DNA of 64,000 bases from Stenopsyche tienmushanensis (Eukaryota; Arthropoda; Insecta; Trichoptera; Stenopsychidae): contig WACJ01000515.1 of assembly GCA_008973525.1 (NCBI GenBank), positions 2,418,001 to 2,482,000 on the forward strand, written 5' to 3'. A program made the translations under genes and the position numbers. Position 1 is the stretch's first letter. Every line of letters starts with the position of its first letter. The notes under the pieces were generated by a model, which worked only from the letters and a program-made list of their open reading frames with translations, made no database searches and was not told the DNA's origin. Below, in pieces: positions 12,701 to 27,700 of this stretch.

Positions 12701-15700
12701 TTATCAATATTTTTATTTTTATACCAGAGAAAAAACGTTTATTTCATGAAACTTATATAGTGGTGCTGAATCTGGTGATGAACACTGTAGTAACATGATG
12801 AGATTATTCCCTGAAAAAGGTAAGACTAGGGAATCCAATCCCGAGCCAAAATTTCGATCCCGGGATTTCGGGATTGCATTAGACTCAGGCTCCACACTCG
12901 TTGGAGGTATCGTTATCACATATTTAAATGCTAGTTCGAGTTGATGACCGCGTGAGCCCCCATTTTCGCATAACACCATCAATGTGACTGATGAAATTCC
13001 TTTTTGCTGAGATACGGAATAAAACGCGCAAAATTCCCGATTTCCCGACAAATTATTTATTTCCGTCGCTGCAGATGAATACTTATATACTATAATACTT
13101 TGATGTGATTCGTAATTATATTACGGAGGAATATAAAAATGCTGAACCCCGTATCTATTATATTTCATATCGATATTCCCATTATTAGAGTCGATGTGTA
13201 GTAAATACATCACCGGTAGAGAAAGGTTAATATAACAATTTGAAAAACATATACGTACTATATATATATGTATACATATATTAGACAGTTACTGCCCCTA
13301 GGCGTCGCCAAGCTCGCCAATTAGTAGTTACGCCACTGTTTCCAAGCGTCCAGATTTCGGCGAGAATGTCTCGATTTAGTAGCCTTCGACGTGCTAGTGA
13401 AGTGTATGATTTCTGTTAGATAAAAATTTCAATCGTAAATTTTTCGGGATTTCGTTTACTAATCCCGGGATTCATGAGCATCTAAAACTGTCCGTGATCC
13501 CAAGATTGGATTCCCTAGGTAAGACACAGAGTTGTGTCCATATTCCTGTGATTCAGAGAGAGCATTCTTAGACGTTGAGCTCTGAGAGAGACAGAGACCG
13601 TCTTGCGTGTTGAGTTTGGAAAAAAACAGAGACGGAGAGAGTATCTTGCGTACATTGTACGATTGTATAGACTGATAATGTTGTGTGAACAATATAATGA
13701 ATCGATTTCAAGTGTATTCTTTATGTTAACGCGAAGAAATTGTCGAGTATTTTGTGCTATCGTTAGTGTTTATTTATTTAAATATAAGCTTCATACGCGC
13801 TGCTGTAGCCCTGACAAGCAAATATAGCATTTAAGATTTTGATGATTTTAAATTAGTTCACTACTCAAAGGGTTAATATCAAGCGCACGAAGAGGTGAAT
13901 GTATATAATTTTAGAGCTTCGGGACTAGGACTTCGAATCGCTAATTTTTTCAGCTTCAATCGATTAATTTTTGAGTTTATTACCTTATGCAATGACTTTC
14001 AAAGGTCTATAACCAAACCTAACAGTGTCGAGCTAACAGCATCCATCTAAGCACTGGAACTGATTTTTTTACTCGTTCGTTTAGCATTAAATTTAGTTCC
14101 CTATGTTTTTGACAAACATATTTAGTTACAAAATTATTTTGTTTACGCATTATTATCCATCTGAGGCAGGGCATACTTATATACTTAGCCATTATATATA
14201 CTCAGCCATTGCTGTGTTATCTACAAATTTATATTGTGAAATAAACTATTGATTTTATAACAACAGTCATGTTCTATAGAATTTAAGATAAATTTTAATT
14301 TTAAATAATTTGATGATGAATATGTTCAATTCATATATATGACCGAAATAAAGTGACCAGGTAAGGGTTAATGTATCGTTTGAAGGATTCGGATGGATTT
14401 GGTAGTCGTCATTTACGGTTATATTCTTGTTTCATTTCTGAATCTAATTAAGATATATTTTTAGAGATATCGATTTGTTACATCTTTAGTCAGCTTTTGA
14501 GTTATATACTGATGCTAGTGATACAATTTCATGTTAGTAAAATATTTTCAAAAATAGGGAATTGGGAAATTAATCCAATATAATCAATATAAATTTTCCT
14601 TGCTTGCATGTCCTGTCCATCTGTGACAGTTGGCAACATTTAGCAATTTAACTTCTGGAAGGTTCACATGACAATGTACTTAAAATTGGAGTTGTCAGGG
14701 CTCCGTGTGGCGTATCGACTAACGGTATCATTTAAAATTCAGCCGCAATTAATGTCGCTGTGTGGAAATCGTGGCACGCTGTGGTGATTCGGTTCGCATT
14801 ACCGTTTTTAATGTATATTGCTATAGAAAAATATTCAAAGTTGCACCGGGGCTTATCTGCTAATCGATAAATAGTGCTCTAGCGTGCAGACTTTCTGGGC
14901 AAAACAAATAAACGTGCTGTTGGAAAAAGTTGCAAGCGGTGGCGCTCTTACGAACCGGAGGCCCGCGGTTCGACGCCCCACGGGAAGACTAATTGATGCG
15001 TGCCTGCACTTCTATCCAACTTTCGACATCATCGTCTTCTTTACGGCAAATTTTCAATAAACCACAATCTTAAGAAATATGCTTCTTTTGTGTGCGGACT
15101 TCATAAAATTGTTGCATTGTATTAAAAAATCAGGCGGTGCTCGATTGCCATACAGTCGTATTTAAATTGAATGGAAACTTTCAATATACAATATTAAATG
15201 TCACATTCAATGAATTAAGAAAATGGCACTTACAAGCATTTTTTGTATAAAGTCTGCAAAGCAGCTGATTTGATCCGTTGTTCGCTTTTGGTTGAAATTC
15301 ATATGCTCTCCTAAAGCCTGATATTATGAATGCTTGAAATTTTGTTCACGATATATTGGTTGACTCATATCTAGAAATACTTACGGGAAGCATATTTTTA
15401 TGAATTACGCTCTTTTGGTTGACGTCGGCTGAAACGTTATTATGCTATGTGTATTCGCATTTTTTCATATTCTTTGGCTTATAAGGATTTATTAAAGCTA
15501 TTTTTTTAAATTGAGCCCATTCTCAATGCACAGAGTGACCAAAAATTATAAATCATTCTCTGCAAAATTTTAACTCTTTAAACTTCAGTGCTATAAATCG
15601 AACATAAATATAGCTGTAAATCGAGATTGTTCTTAAATCTTATTGTAAAAAAATAATTCATGACCCTTAATATTTAAAATTGTCTTATGAGCTTAAAGCT

Positions 15701-18700
15701 CAAAAAAGGCGTCATAAAAAATTATAATGTACAACGTATTTTCAAATATTTCATAGGAAATTTCGATGATGTTAAAGTTTGTGGCAGTTAAATTTTTGCA
15801 GACCGCGCGCGATATGGAATGACCGCGTTATACGAAGGTTGCCTGTGTAAATAGGCTGAAAGTAACCTGTCGTTATAGCGAATCATCGTCAATTAGGCGA
15901 TTATCACGTGAGATATCCGGATATATCATGTTGATTTGTCACTATGTATTTTCTCGACGATAATTTATTTGCCCATGGGGTTGCACATCCTGCTTTCACT
16001 CCCCCGATTCCGCAACCGCTTCGCAAGTGACCGACGCACGTTCTTCGAGCTGATTAAGCGGACCCATCGACGATATTTATCGAAGTCCGACTCCGCGGCT
16101 AAATATTTCGCATAATTTTGGACGGTCGCCGCTCACATATAAAAACAATTAAGGCGACAGAGTTGGCAGCGGGCGTGCATAATGAGCGCAAATGAGCGTA
16201 ATTGCGGGGTAAAGGCATAGCGCAGATTACAAGCACGAGCCGACGGCCGAGGAGCGCTCCTGCGAGATTTATGGACTCTCCATGTTAATAACAACCAAAC
16301 TAAGGCAAATAATATGTTCGGCGCTAAGCCTAATGGCGTATTATTAATTGGCGGTTATTAAGTGAGGTGTTCGTCCGGCAGTGAGTTATACCCGGGAGGT
16401 GAAAGTGGCGCTCGCCGGGGCACGCGATACCCCGGCCCTTTGTCCATTATGTGATTATCTCGTATTTATCAAATAAAACTAAACTCCTATTTGCTCGTAA
16501 CTCCTGCACTCCGATATTTCATCGGAATAATAACGGGTTAAAAGTCGTCTCGTGTTTATTTTTCAACGATGTTTTCACAGGTGCGTGGGAAACGCCACGG
16601 GATACGGTTTTCGTACTGTCGAGGGTATGTACTCGCTCCGAGTCCAATTTTTCACTATGACATACTGTTATGATCATCGCGTAATTTCAAAATGTGCTGA
16701 ATTACTCAATTCGACTATTTGCATGGATGCTTTTTACAATTTCATTATACTACCCAAAATCACAACGACTTATATTATCTTTGCCCGAATTAAAATGAGC
16801 TATTGGATATTCCAATTTATTTCCCTCAAAATTGTGATCAAATCGATCAAAATGAATCTTGTAACACTAATCATACTTGCATTTCATATTATCATGATTA
16901 TGTGCATCATAAACAGGACATAAATATGAGATCATATACAAATAGAGCAACAATGTTTTTCTTTTCTTAAATGCAGATGATAGCTTTCTGCTTCATTGCA
17001 TGCATATTTTTTACAAATCATACAAAATCTCGTTGCTGTATTATCTATCCAAAATCGTATCTGGTTTGTTCTTGGAGAAATTGGTGATAGTCCTCGGCAA
17101 ACTATTCTGCTAATTGTAGTAGAAATTACTGTCTAATTTAATCTAACCTAACCTTGTTGTAAATTAAGAAAAAAAATTAAATCTATGGAATTATAAATAT
17201 ATTAATATAATGGGGTGGAATGTTTTCTAAAAATTGAGAATGATACAGATTCTGCGTTTTTTTCTAAAGGAAAGCGTTTAATCTCATCAGAACTTCACAG
17301 ACTAAACTCAAATAGATTCAAATGATACATTTTTATAAGCGATCGTATAAAATTACTGACTAATATGCTAATAGGGGAGGAACCCCCGAGGAAGATTTCA
17401 TTTGAATCGAATTCAAGAACTATTAAACGGCTTATTCCCTGATGAGTAATTCGAATACAACGTAAACCCAATCTGAAAACAACAATTCATCCCCATTTTT
17501 AAAATGCATCATTTTGATCAAGGACATCAGTGATTCTGCTTAGGAATCCTCTTCCTAGCATTGAAACATCCGCATTCCGTGATAAATTTTTAATACACAA
17601 TAATTCCTTTGGATTATTCATCGAATATCAAACATTGATAACTTACAAAATATTTATGTAATGTAGTGTAGCGTGGGAATAATTTGCGATTGATTTTATT
17701 GATTATAAAAATAAATTAATTAATTTCGTCGTTTAATATCGATTTTTGGTCGTCAAAGCGGGCCGTTTTTAATTACGTTCGGACCTCAACCGTTCTTAAG
17801 GGTAGGCCGAGCTAATTCTTTCTATTCCGTTCTGGACGCTTTGGGGACCAGTCGTGTTGATTATTGGCGGCTCATTTGCCGCCAATTTCGCGCTACGTTT
17901 CCATCATCAAGCCTCTGCGTCGTGATCGTCTGCCGTATCACAAAATGGTAAATAAAATTTATTAAACGAAGTTCATCATGTTTTAATTGTTTCCCTATCG
18001 TTTTGAGGTTTCCTCCTTTTTGGTGTCGTCGTATGAGCGGTCGAGGATAAAGAATCGCCCCCTCGGCGGAGGTATACGCATTTTTCCGTCGCGGATGTTT
18101 CGAGTTTGTCTCGGTGCCGCGGGGCTCCTTCACCCCTGAGGGCGGAGCCCCCTCGCTTCTCGTCGAGGCCATTCAGGCCGAGATGAGAGGCGCAGGGGTG
18201 CGTCCGGCCTCCGGAGCGCCCCACGATTCGAGACGCCCCTCGTGGTGGTCTGCTTGAGGCAGCTGCGACGAAGATTGCGGGCCCCCGAAGACGGCAAGGG
18301 GCTTAAACGCAACAGTAGTATTCTGGAAATAAGTCGATGTGATCGGAAAAAAAATGAAAATGGTTGTGAAAAAATTGATATTGCAGGAGGTAGCTCAAAA
18401 AGTAATGCGTCCAATTTTATCCAGACGCGGGATGATAGCTTTAAAACGCACCCTTTGAAAGTTGCCTCCAAACTATCTGAGAGCGTTTCCGTAAACCTTT
18501 CACCGAACGCTGAAACATTTCAATTAATTCAGCAGGCCTTTAGGAGTGATTTCTTGTCCATATCACAAGTCCGTTGACAAATCCTGCAGTGGACATCCAT
18601 CAACCTCTTGAATAGACGAAAATATAACGCGTGTGCTTGATTTTTAAACTTTGATCGACGATTGAGCCTTTAAAGGATAGCAGAAAATCTAAACATAACG

Positions 18701-21700
18701 AAAACAAGCGTTTATTGTATTGTAGCTGAAGATTCCAATCTTGTGTTCATACACAAAGACGCATGGAAACTTCATATCGACAACGCGCCAAGTCACAGCG
18801 TCTTCTCTGTCAATGATTTCCTGTCCAAGACCCGCACTCCATTGGTTGCCCAGCCTCCCTTCTACCATGATCCCTGGGGTTTTTTTTATTTCTTCGCTTA
18901 AAAGAAGTCCTTAAAGGGAAACATTGGGACACGATTGAAACCATCCAACCTCAATATTACATCGATTCTGAAGAACATCTCGGATTTTTGACTAATTTTA
19001 GAAATATCTTCAATTCATATTTTTATTGGTATCAATTTTTCGGATATGATATGAAGCTAACTTATCGTATATATATTTGATAGAATTAGATAAACGTATT
19101 ATATTACATTGGCCTGTCCTTTTGTTCGTTGTTTGTCATTTTTTAAATCGTTTTGAAATCATCAAGCTTGAAAAGTTAAAACAGAATGCTTTCCCAAGTC
19201 TTCTCAGCAAAATCCCCATGGTTTTCTGGGATAGTTTTTCATTCACTTTCATAGTAAAGCGGCTCAATCTTTAAAATCACCCAAATTCTTTATCAATCGT
19301 CACTTGGATGACGCATCATCATCATCGTAGTGCAACCACAAACAGTCCACTGGTAGAACTATGGGCCTTTTCAATATCCATCATTTAGAACGCTCACTCA
19401 GCGGGTCTCCTGAATGAACGTGTGTATAAAAGACAGTGGAAAACTATTCTAGACAACCTTTTTGATTTTGAATGACCCATAAGTATAACTGTGATGACAT
19501 TTAAGATGCAGTATGATACATATAGTATGGAAGTGACTCCTTTCCTTAAATGGATACTGATGAGTCCCTAGTCCTGCAATGAATCGCATGTAGTTGTACT
19601 ATGATGATGATACACGCATATTGTGAATGACACATTTTAATGTAATAAAAACCTCGAGGACTTTAGACTTTATTTATAGGGCTATAGAAGGTACTGATTG
19701 TTATTGGATTATCACAATTGTGGTTTAAAAGATTGCTCTTGATTTTTCTTGTTGTTCAATTGACCACTAACCAGAATTCGATTTTTACAGCACACGAATA
19801 TCTTACATCCTCGTTTCGGTCAAATAAATAAATGTTCGCGGTAGATGGTGTTCTTCCACGTGTTCTTTGCTCGGATGCAGCGCGTCCGTCCGTCTGTCTT
19901 GTCTGCCCGTTTTATGTGTTTATTTAGCTTTATCGCCGCAGTGAATACTCCTCCTGTAATGTTATAATCTCTGCGGTTTGAACATTTAAAACATTGCCGG
20001 CTACGTGATCTCATTTATTTGCCGTGCAACGCAGGTACGGCTTTCGCGTCCCGCTACCAGCGCTCCTTTGAGATTTTCGCTCACATTCTGTAAACACGAA
20101 ACGGCGGAACAAAATCACAAAACTATTCGGCGTCGCTATAATTTAGATAAATTTCCCCCCCAACCGCCCTTAGAGGTAATGGGCGGATGTTTAAGCGCGA
20201 TTCCGATCGGAGCGTATCTTTTATTGGGAGCGGATAAATTTGTATGATGTACGTGATTCGCCGATAATTGTCCGGGGGTCTTTAGCATGTGCCGCCTCGG
20301 GGGATGGTGTTAAATCAAACTTTTAATTGGCTATGAGATATCCCGCCGATTAACCTGGCTATATGATCTCGATCATATGGGGTGAATCTATGTATGTATT
20401 TTGCGAGATGTACGTGTGCGTCAATAACGATGATGTAATGCAAACGGGCTCTCAACAGTGCGTCCAATGAAGCCGCGTATCCAGAAGCATGGAGTGCGCA
20501 GAAGCAACTATTTTATTGAGATGATGATTTAAATACTTTGAATATTTTTATGTAATTAGCTAAATCCGTAGAAAGTTTTAACGATCAATGATTATTTTTT
20601 TCGCATATGTTTAGAGTGTTCTGTTGTAAATTCTAAATAGAAAATTATTTGTAATTACATGGGTATTAAAATGAATAATTTGTTTTAATTGAGGTATTTC
20701 GACATTTTAAACCCAACATTCATTTTGCAAATGCTAAAATTAATCTGATATCAATTTACATTAAAATTGATTTTGGAGTTAGGCAATAAAACATTTTAAA
20801 CAAGTTTTTGTTAAATATCAACGGTGGGATTTTCAAGCCATAAATCTAATAATTCATCCAATCTTATACATGCATTTTTATTAAAGAATTTTGCATAAAT
20901 TGCATTTTTCCAGTTCTATTGCCCTTTCGTTTTTTTTCAAATCTATGTAAAAGCTTTTATTGCTCTATAAATACACAAATATCTGCTAGAATTCATGTGA
21001 TTAATAGCTATGGGGTTATTTTAGGTCATATTCTCTATTTAATCAAATGATGATCGTCATGGTGTAACGATCGAATTTTAAATGATATCTGTTATTTTAG
21101 CAATAAGAAAAATTAAGGATCCATAGCTTTGGATCTAAAGCTTCACACAAACAGTTTCTAACACGTCTACTATACAGATACATAGTTTATATCAGGCGTA
21201 ATATCTCATTCGTGTTGTTATTATTTTCATTTCGTTCCTTCCTATCCTATCATTCCTTCATTTCATTATTTTAATTAACAAGTTAGTCATTCATAGATCA
21301 TGTCGATCGATTTGGTTCAATATCCAGGAACTAACTCCGATATGCTAACATTTAGTCATCATACGTAACCGAATGGCAAAATATAAATAATAAGAAATAA
21401 ATGAGCATTACGTCATTGATGTTTGTTGCAATGTTAATGAATCCGTTTTCTCGGCTAATATAACAGTGTTGCAGTACAAGAATGCATTTATGAAGAAAAA
21501 CAATGCCATAATTTGCAATCGTCGTCCATATCTAGGCCGCGAGCTGACCTCTAACCGTCATTATTTTGCGCTGCTGTTTTGCCATGGAGATATGGAGAGT
21601 CGATAATGCAAAAAAAGGATTTGCGCCTTGTGTGTCGCTTTCGCGTTAAATATTAGCGTCGTCATACCGAACTCCGTAGTATTTGCGAGAGCATTTTAAT

Positions 21701-24700
21701 ATATTTAAAATTATGAGTCATCGTTGTATCATTCCAAGTATGTATTTCATTATTGGATTTAAGTCTGCGACTATGAACGAAAACATTCCCGAGGTCAGGA
21801 CCCTTCCATTGTTTCTGAAGTCCCCGGTTGCACGGTGCGATTTGCGCGGTACCAGCTTCGAATCCGGTTCACGACATTTCGAAACTATATTTTTTCGCCA
21901 GAATATTATTCCCTGATGGGTTCGACGGACGTTTAATCGCTCTAGAATATGGCATTCGAAAGGCGGCGATGATGAGCAACATGTTCGCAATCGTCTGTGG
22001 AAATTCGCATGTTTAAAAACATCATTCGCGTCTCACCTTTCGGTTGTGATTGATCTTAGCTAATTATACGTGAGACCTTTGAGCACTTCGACGCTGTTGA
22101 TTTTCGCTTTTCTTTGGGGGGGTGTTAATTCAGATGGAGAGATGGAGGTATTTTAAGAGCGTCGGCACGAGCATAGTTAGCTGAAGATCGAGAACTTCCC
22201 TCGATGCCAATTAGAGCCTATCAATAATCCGCCGTTTTAATTCCCATGCCAATGGCACCTGCTCCAAGAAATGCACTATCGGTGCATCGCGATGCTCCGC
22301 CGTGCAAATGCCGCTTTCTTGACGTTATTAATCACGCGTCTGCATTCGCAAAAAAATGCACTGTGATTCATGTCCAACATGTATTCCTGTGTCTGAGGAA
22401 ATTTGCTCATTTTTACCGTCGGAGAGGCGCTTCAGACACATCTGTAAAGGATCGATTCAACAACATAAGCACCAGACTTCACATACTAAACTCAAATAGA
22501 TTCAAATGAAACATTTTTATAAGCGATCGTATAAAATTACTGACTAATATGATAATACTTCGGATACAATGTGAGCCAATCTGAAAACAACAATTCATCC
22601 CCATTATTAAAATGCATCATTTTGATCAAGGACATCAATGATTCTGTTTAGGAATCCTTTTCTTCCTTGAATTGAAAATTCATTGTATCATGTGATGAAT
22701 TTTTAATACACAATAAAATGATGACATTATTTAAAATCATAAATTTTGAAAATATATAAGTTGCCCCGAAATTAAATCCAAATAATGACCCAAGCGAGTG
22801 ATCGTTTTCTCATGGTCATTCGTTGTTCCAAATCATTATGGATCCGAATTTTTTTCGAGAAGACTTTGACAGGCATTATTGCGTTTCGTGACGCTGTCAG
22901 TACCATTGAAACGAGTGATAGCACTTGTAAAAATACACAAGCGTTTTGTACCAAGTTTAGAAACTGAGACCACTCGAATAATGAAGCTCGAGAGCCTGAT
23001 TTGGAAAAGTTGGACATAATATCGAGAAAGTATTATTGACCTATTTTCAAAATTCGCCTAATCTAATTGAATTTGTTCTTTGCTATCATGCTAGGAAATC
23101 ATGGACGTACAAATATCAGAACAGAAAAATGTATTTTCGCATAAATATATTGATCCAAAGAATACCAGAATACAAGGTGATGCATAATTGACAGTAAAAT
23201 TAAATCGTAGGCTTACTAAGAATACTGATTTAGATAAGGGATACTATCCTAAAACTTACATTTAAACGAAGAAAAAATATATATCGTCCAGCTTAACATA
23301 TATTTTTTCTAAATGTGTCATATCCGTCATTGGATGTAGGCGATCTTCATAAAAGGAGACTTTTCTAGGGAAAGGACTTCTTATGTGATGGTTTTCCATT
23401 GCCTTCCATATGTGGTTAAGTTAGGATAGAATATACGATTGAGTTGCGAAATTATCATTACACTCAAACCTCTTTTTGTGCGATTTCGATTTTCGTTATG
23501 CGGTTTTTTTTAAAGCATTTTTTTTCATAGAGAGTACGTATCGAGATATTTTGGATAAAATAGGAAATAGATCATCAACGCTAACCGAAATTAGGAAAAA
23601 AATAAATAAATTGGCACTGTGTAAATCATTGCATCTGCTATTGCTAAATTACGACCACGCCCTTTATTCTGGTTTAGATTTTTGAAAAAATTGATTTCGT
23701 TTTTTTTTTTTTTTGCACTTTTCCAATGTTTTGACTTAAAAATACATTCTCCAAAGGTAATTCCAACTACTTACAGAGTTATCGCTATTTTTGTGACGCG
23801 GAAACTTGGCCGGTTCTACCATAATGAAATCTTTTAACGCGTTTTTCTCGAAACTACTTTTTTAACACGGTTGACATCATATTTTAAGTTTTAATCAATT
23901 TTGAGTCATGGAGAATCGCAACGAAAATTATTATATACCGATGTTAGTTTGTAATTAATATAATTAGTATTTCTCTAGTGGATATCTGGCATTTTAGATA
24001 CCAGATGTCAGACATCCTTAAAATTTTACCAATGATGCAAAACGTCCTTTAAATGTTACCAAAAATGTTATTTTTTAGTTGCTTTATTGTTTTTCCGTTT
24101 TTTTATTAACTTTTTTATGCGATTTTGGATATATTTTATATAGCTGTTTCGAAGTTATGCGGTTTTTAAAATCCATGGAACGCATCTTCACTTTTTCTAT
24201 GTAAGACATAGCTTTTTTTTGTGCGATATTCCGCAGAACACATCTCCCGCACAAAAAAAGGTTAAAGTGTATTTTTAAATGAAATTTTAATATTTGCTTT
24301 AAATACGGATATTCAAACTTCCCTGTATTACTAATCACCTCGGTATTTATTAATTTATATCCAGGATATCAAGATAAATCTGGATCGAGGTGATCGATTC
24401 TCCAATCTCCAAAGTTATTATCATATAATAAGGTTCTACGATTCTATAACAGACGAAATGGTATAATTACGAGTTGCTTGCCATAAATTTGAGCAACGTC
24501 AAGTATCGAAGCCGTACGGGGATTTTTAAATATTTCGCTTCCGCACACAAACCAAACAACTCGACTGTTTTTCCGCGTTCGTATTGAAATTTCGCATTTC
24601 ACAAAAATCATCATATGAGCACGTTTTCGTTACAATTTTGAATATGTGTATCTCTCGATGCTGTGCGATTGAAACATGGCGCAAGATCTCAGGCGTGCAT

Positions 24701-27700
24701 TTGTGTGGGGTGCCGATTAATTGACGCCGCGTGCGATTGCTCAATCGGCGAGCTCAGAAATGAATACGCGACCCATAAATCGTGTATTATAAAAAGCGGC
24801 CGGCTAATTTTGTATATTCGATAATTAAAGTCAATATTTGCGAAATTAAAGATCGCATATTGGGCGGCCTTGGTGTCCGATGAGGCAATATCGGCCTTTG
24901 TATATACGTCATACGTTCACGCTTTTACCGTTCAGGAAGTGATTTATTTTGGCTGGAAAGAATTTATATTGAGGAAAAATTTGATTGAATTCCAGTTGTA
25001 AGCCTCGGAGTTGATGATAATCGATGGATTGTTTGACAAATGAGTGTGTTATTATTTTGATGTGGCTCTTTGGCAATCTCGAGTGTTGGGTTATTTATTT
25101 GCGGCCTTTAATGAGGCGCTTCATTGTTTGTTTATTGCGGATGTTGGCCAATAAAAAGTAATGTCCAATTCCAACGTATGCTAATTAAAAAATAAAATAC
25201 CGCGCGACCGTTAAATCGTCGCTGATGTCGCTTCGGGAAATCGACTGTGATTTTTCGCACGTACTCCACATCATTCCGATTAACCGGTTCTCATGCAAAG
25301 CTTGCATTTTTGGTCGAGGTGCAAATTTAAAAAATTATATCTACGTCCATATTTTGAGGCTTTCGTAAACGCCGAGCGAAAGCTCTCGCGTTGAGCTTTC
25401 GCGGTTCCCACGTGTCTGCATTAGTGTTGCAGCTTCGAGAGTTGTTCGAAGTAATTTTCAGCTTATGAATATTTCTTTGCTATGTTAAATCCAGGCATAC
25501 GCCATACCCAAGCACTTGGAATAAACGCCCTTCAGTTATTATCATAACGTATTGCTAATGCGATAAAAACACTCGATCTCTGCACGCTCGCCCCGACTTG
25601 CCACATTACAATACACCATCGCCTTTCAAAGCCTTTTGTTGAAATACCGTGCCTCCGATCTGATTCATTATCCTTCAATATTTGCCGACATTCCATTGAA
25701 AACGCTCCAACCATTTACCATGGGCCAGGGAACATAGAATTAACCCAAGCGATCATTTTCTGGCATATTTTTGTTCTATTCAATATGAATATATCAAAAG
25801 GAAAAGTATTTTCTCTATCCATAGCTTCCAAGCAAACCTTAAACTGTCTCCATCAATATTATTTCGATTTAAATAGTTGATTAAGAAGAAATTACCTTCG
25901 AAGCACGACCATAAATTCATATATCAAAAGTTAATCTGAAGCCGATAAACTGTAAAACACCTATATATTCCATTTATTAGTCCATAGCGATCTTGTAATT
26001 AATAAGAAGTGTCTCAGAATTTAATGCTTATTTTAATGAATCGTACATGGGGATTTGTCACAGTTTTTCTGATTTTTTATTAGTCGAGAAGAATAGTTAT
26101 TTGTTGAACTTGTCGGAATTTGAGCTGTAAACGATTGTATTGCTTCAAATGTATCTGATCTGTTTTCTAATGCCCAATATCTGCCAACCAGATATATAAA
26201 CGTCGTATTTCGATTTCAGAATTGTTGTGCATAGGGAATCCAATCCCGGGATTTCGGGATTGCATTAGATCTTCCCGGGATCCCGGGAGCCGGGGATTTT
26301 CAATAGTTCAAGAAATTACATTGATAAATTTGATCAAAAATTAATAATATGTCCATTTGTTTAATATAAAAAATAACTTAAAGGCGAAAGAATTTTATTG
26401 GAGGTATCGTCATCAGATATTTAAATTCTAGTTCGAGTTGATGACCGCGTGAGCCCCCATTTTCGCATAACACCATCAATGTGACTGATAAAATTCCTTT
26501 CTGCTGAGAAATGGATTAAAACTCGCAAAATTCCCGATTTCCCGACAAATTATTTATTTCCGTCGCTGCAGATGAATACTTATATACTATAATACTTTGA
26601 TGTGATTCGTAATTATGTTACGGAGAAATACAAAAATTCTGAACCCCGTATCTATTATATTTCATATCGATATTCCCATTATTAGATTCGAGGTGTAGTA
26701 AATACATCACCGATGTACTGTATATGCGTCGCCTAAGCTCGCCAATTTGTGGGAATGTCTCGATTACTAGTCTTCGTCGTACTGGTGAGGTGTAGGACTT
26801 CTGTTAGATAAAAATTTCAATCCCGACTTTTTCGGGATTACGTTTACTAATCCCGGGATTCTTGAGCGCCTAAAACTGTCCGGGATTCCGAGATTGGATT
26901 CCCTAGTTGTCTGTCAGTGAGATTTTACCCGTTTGAATCCCATAGGGATTCAGGGGAAAAAATCAGAATGTAATGAGAAATTGATGATGCTCTTGCATTC
27001 TTCTTTAAATTTCGTTGAAGTTAAAAGTTGATAGAATATTTTTTTCTTATAACTTTGATTTAAAAAATAAGGTCGCTATCATCAACAATTTGACATCTAC
27101 AAAAGAACAAAGTTGATAATACTTGATCTGTGCGGTTGCAGTTTGCACATTGTATGAAATTTGAAGTCGTTAAATTCTCACTTTATTTTTTCTCCGAAAC
27201 GATTATTCTTAGTATAATTGAGTAGGTCAAGACTAAGAATTCTAATAGTGGACTTTATATGACGACATTTCTTAGAACGTTATGCTCATTGTAATTATCG
27301 TGGTTGATTGGCGAAGATAAGAACATTAACGATGCTTGTTGGAAATATTATGCAATGTATTTTTTTTGTTTCTGTTTTTGATCCTCGATGTTCACTCTTT
27401 GCCGTAGTTGTAGAAGCTCTGGTACATAGTATGTTGACTAGTTCGTTTTACAGTAATGCCCTGTGTAATTGTGACCATTAACACGTGAAGTACCGACAGT
27501 CCGGCCACGTTCGAAGCGCTGGTTCAATTTCTCAGGTCAAACCGGGTGGATCGTGTGTTTGTGCATCATATGCTTCGACATCGATGCCGAAGAATCTTCA
27601 CACAGCTAGCTGCTTGTGCTTAAGACACCATTCGCATGCAAATAGACAAGCAAATTCAAACTTTCAATTATGTTCGAGCTCAACTTAGGCACAAACATAT

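Noticed and set aside
12719..13051. 110-codon minus-strand frame
   Set aside because: Mostly inside the hAT-type MITE; its translation follows the repeat sequence and is broken in copy 3.
16552..16923. 123-codon hydrophobic frame in the tango intron
   Set aside because: Low-complexity translation of AT-rich DNA rich in Ile, Phe and Met; no signal-plus-structure pattern and no neighbouring exon.
18130..18577. Overlapping 110-codon frames on both strands in the GC-rich patch
   Set aside because: High GC lowers stop frequency on both strands; no recognisable protein features, and the plus-strand frame runs into a mariner terminus.
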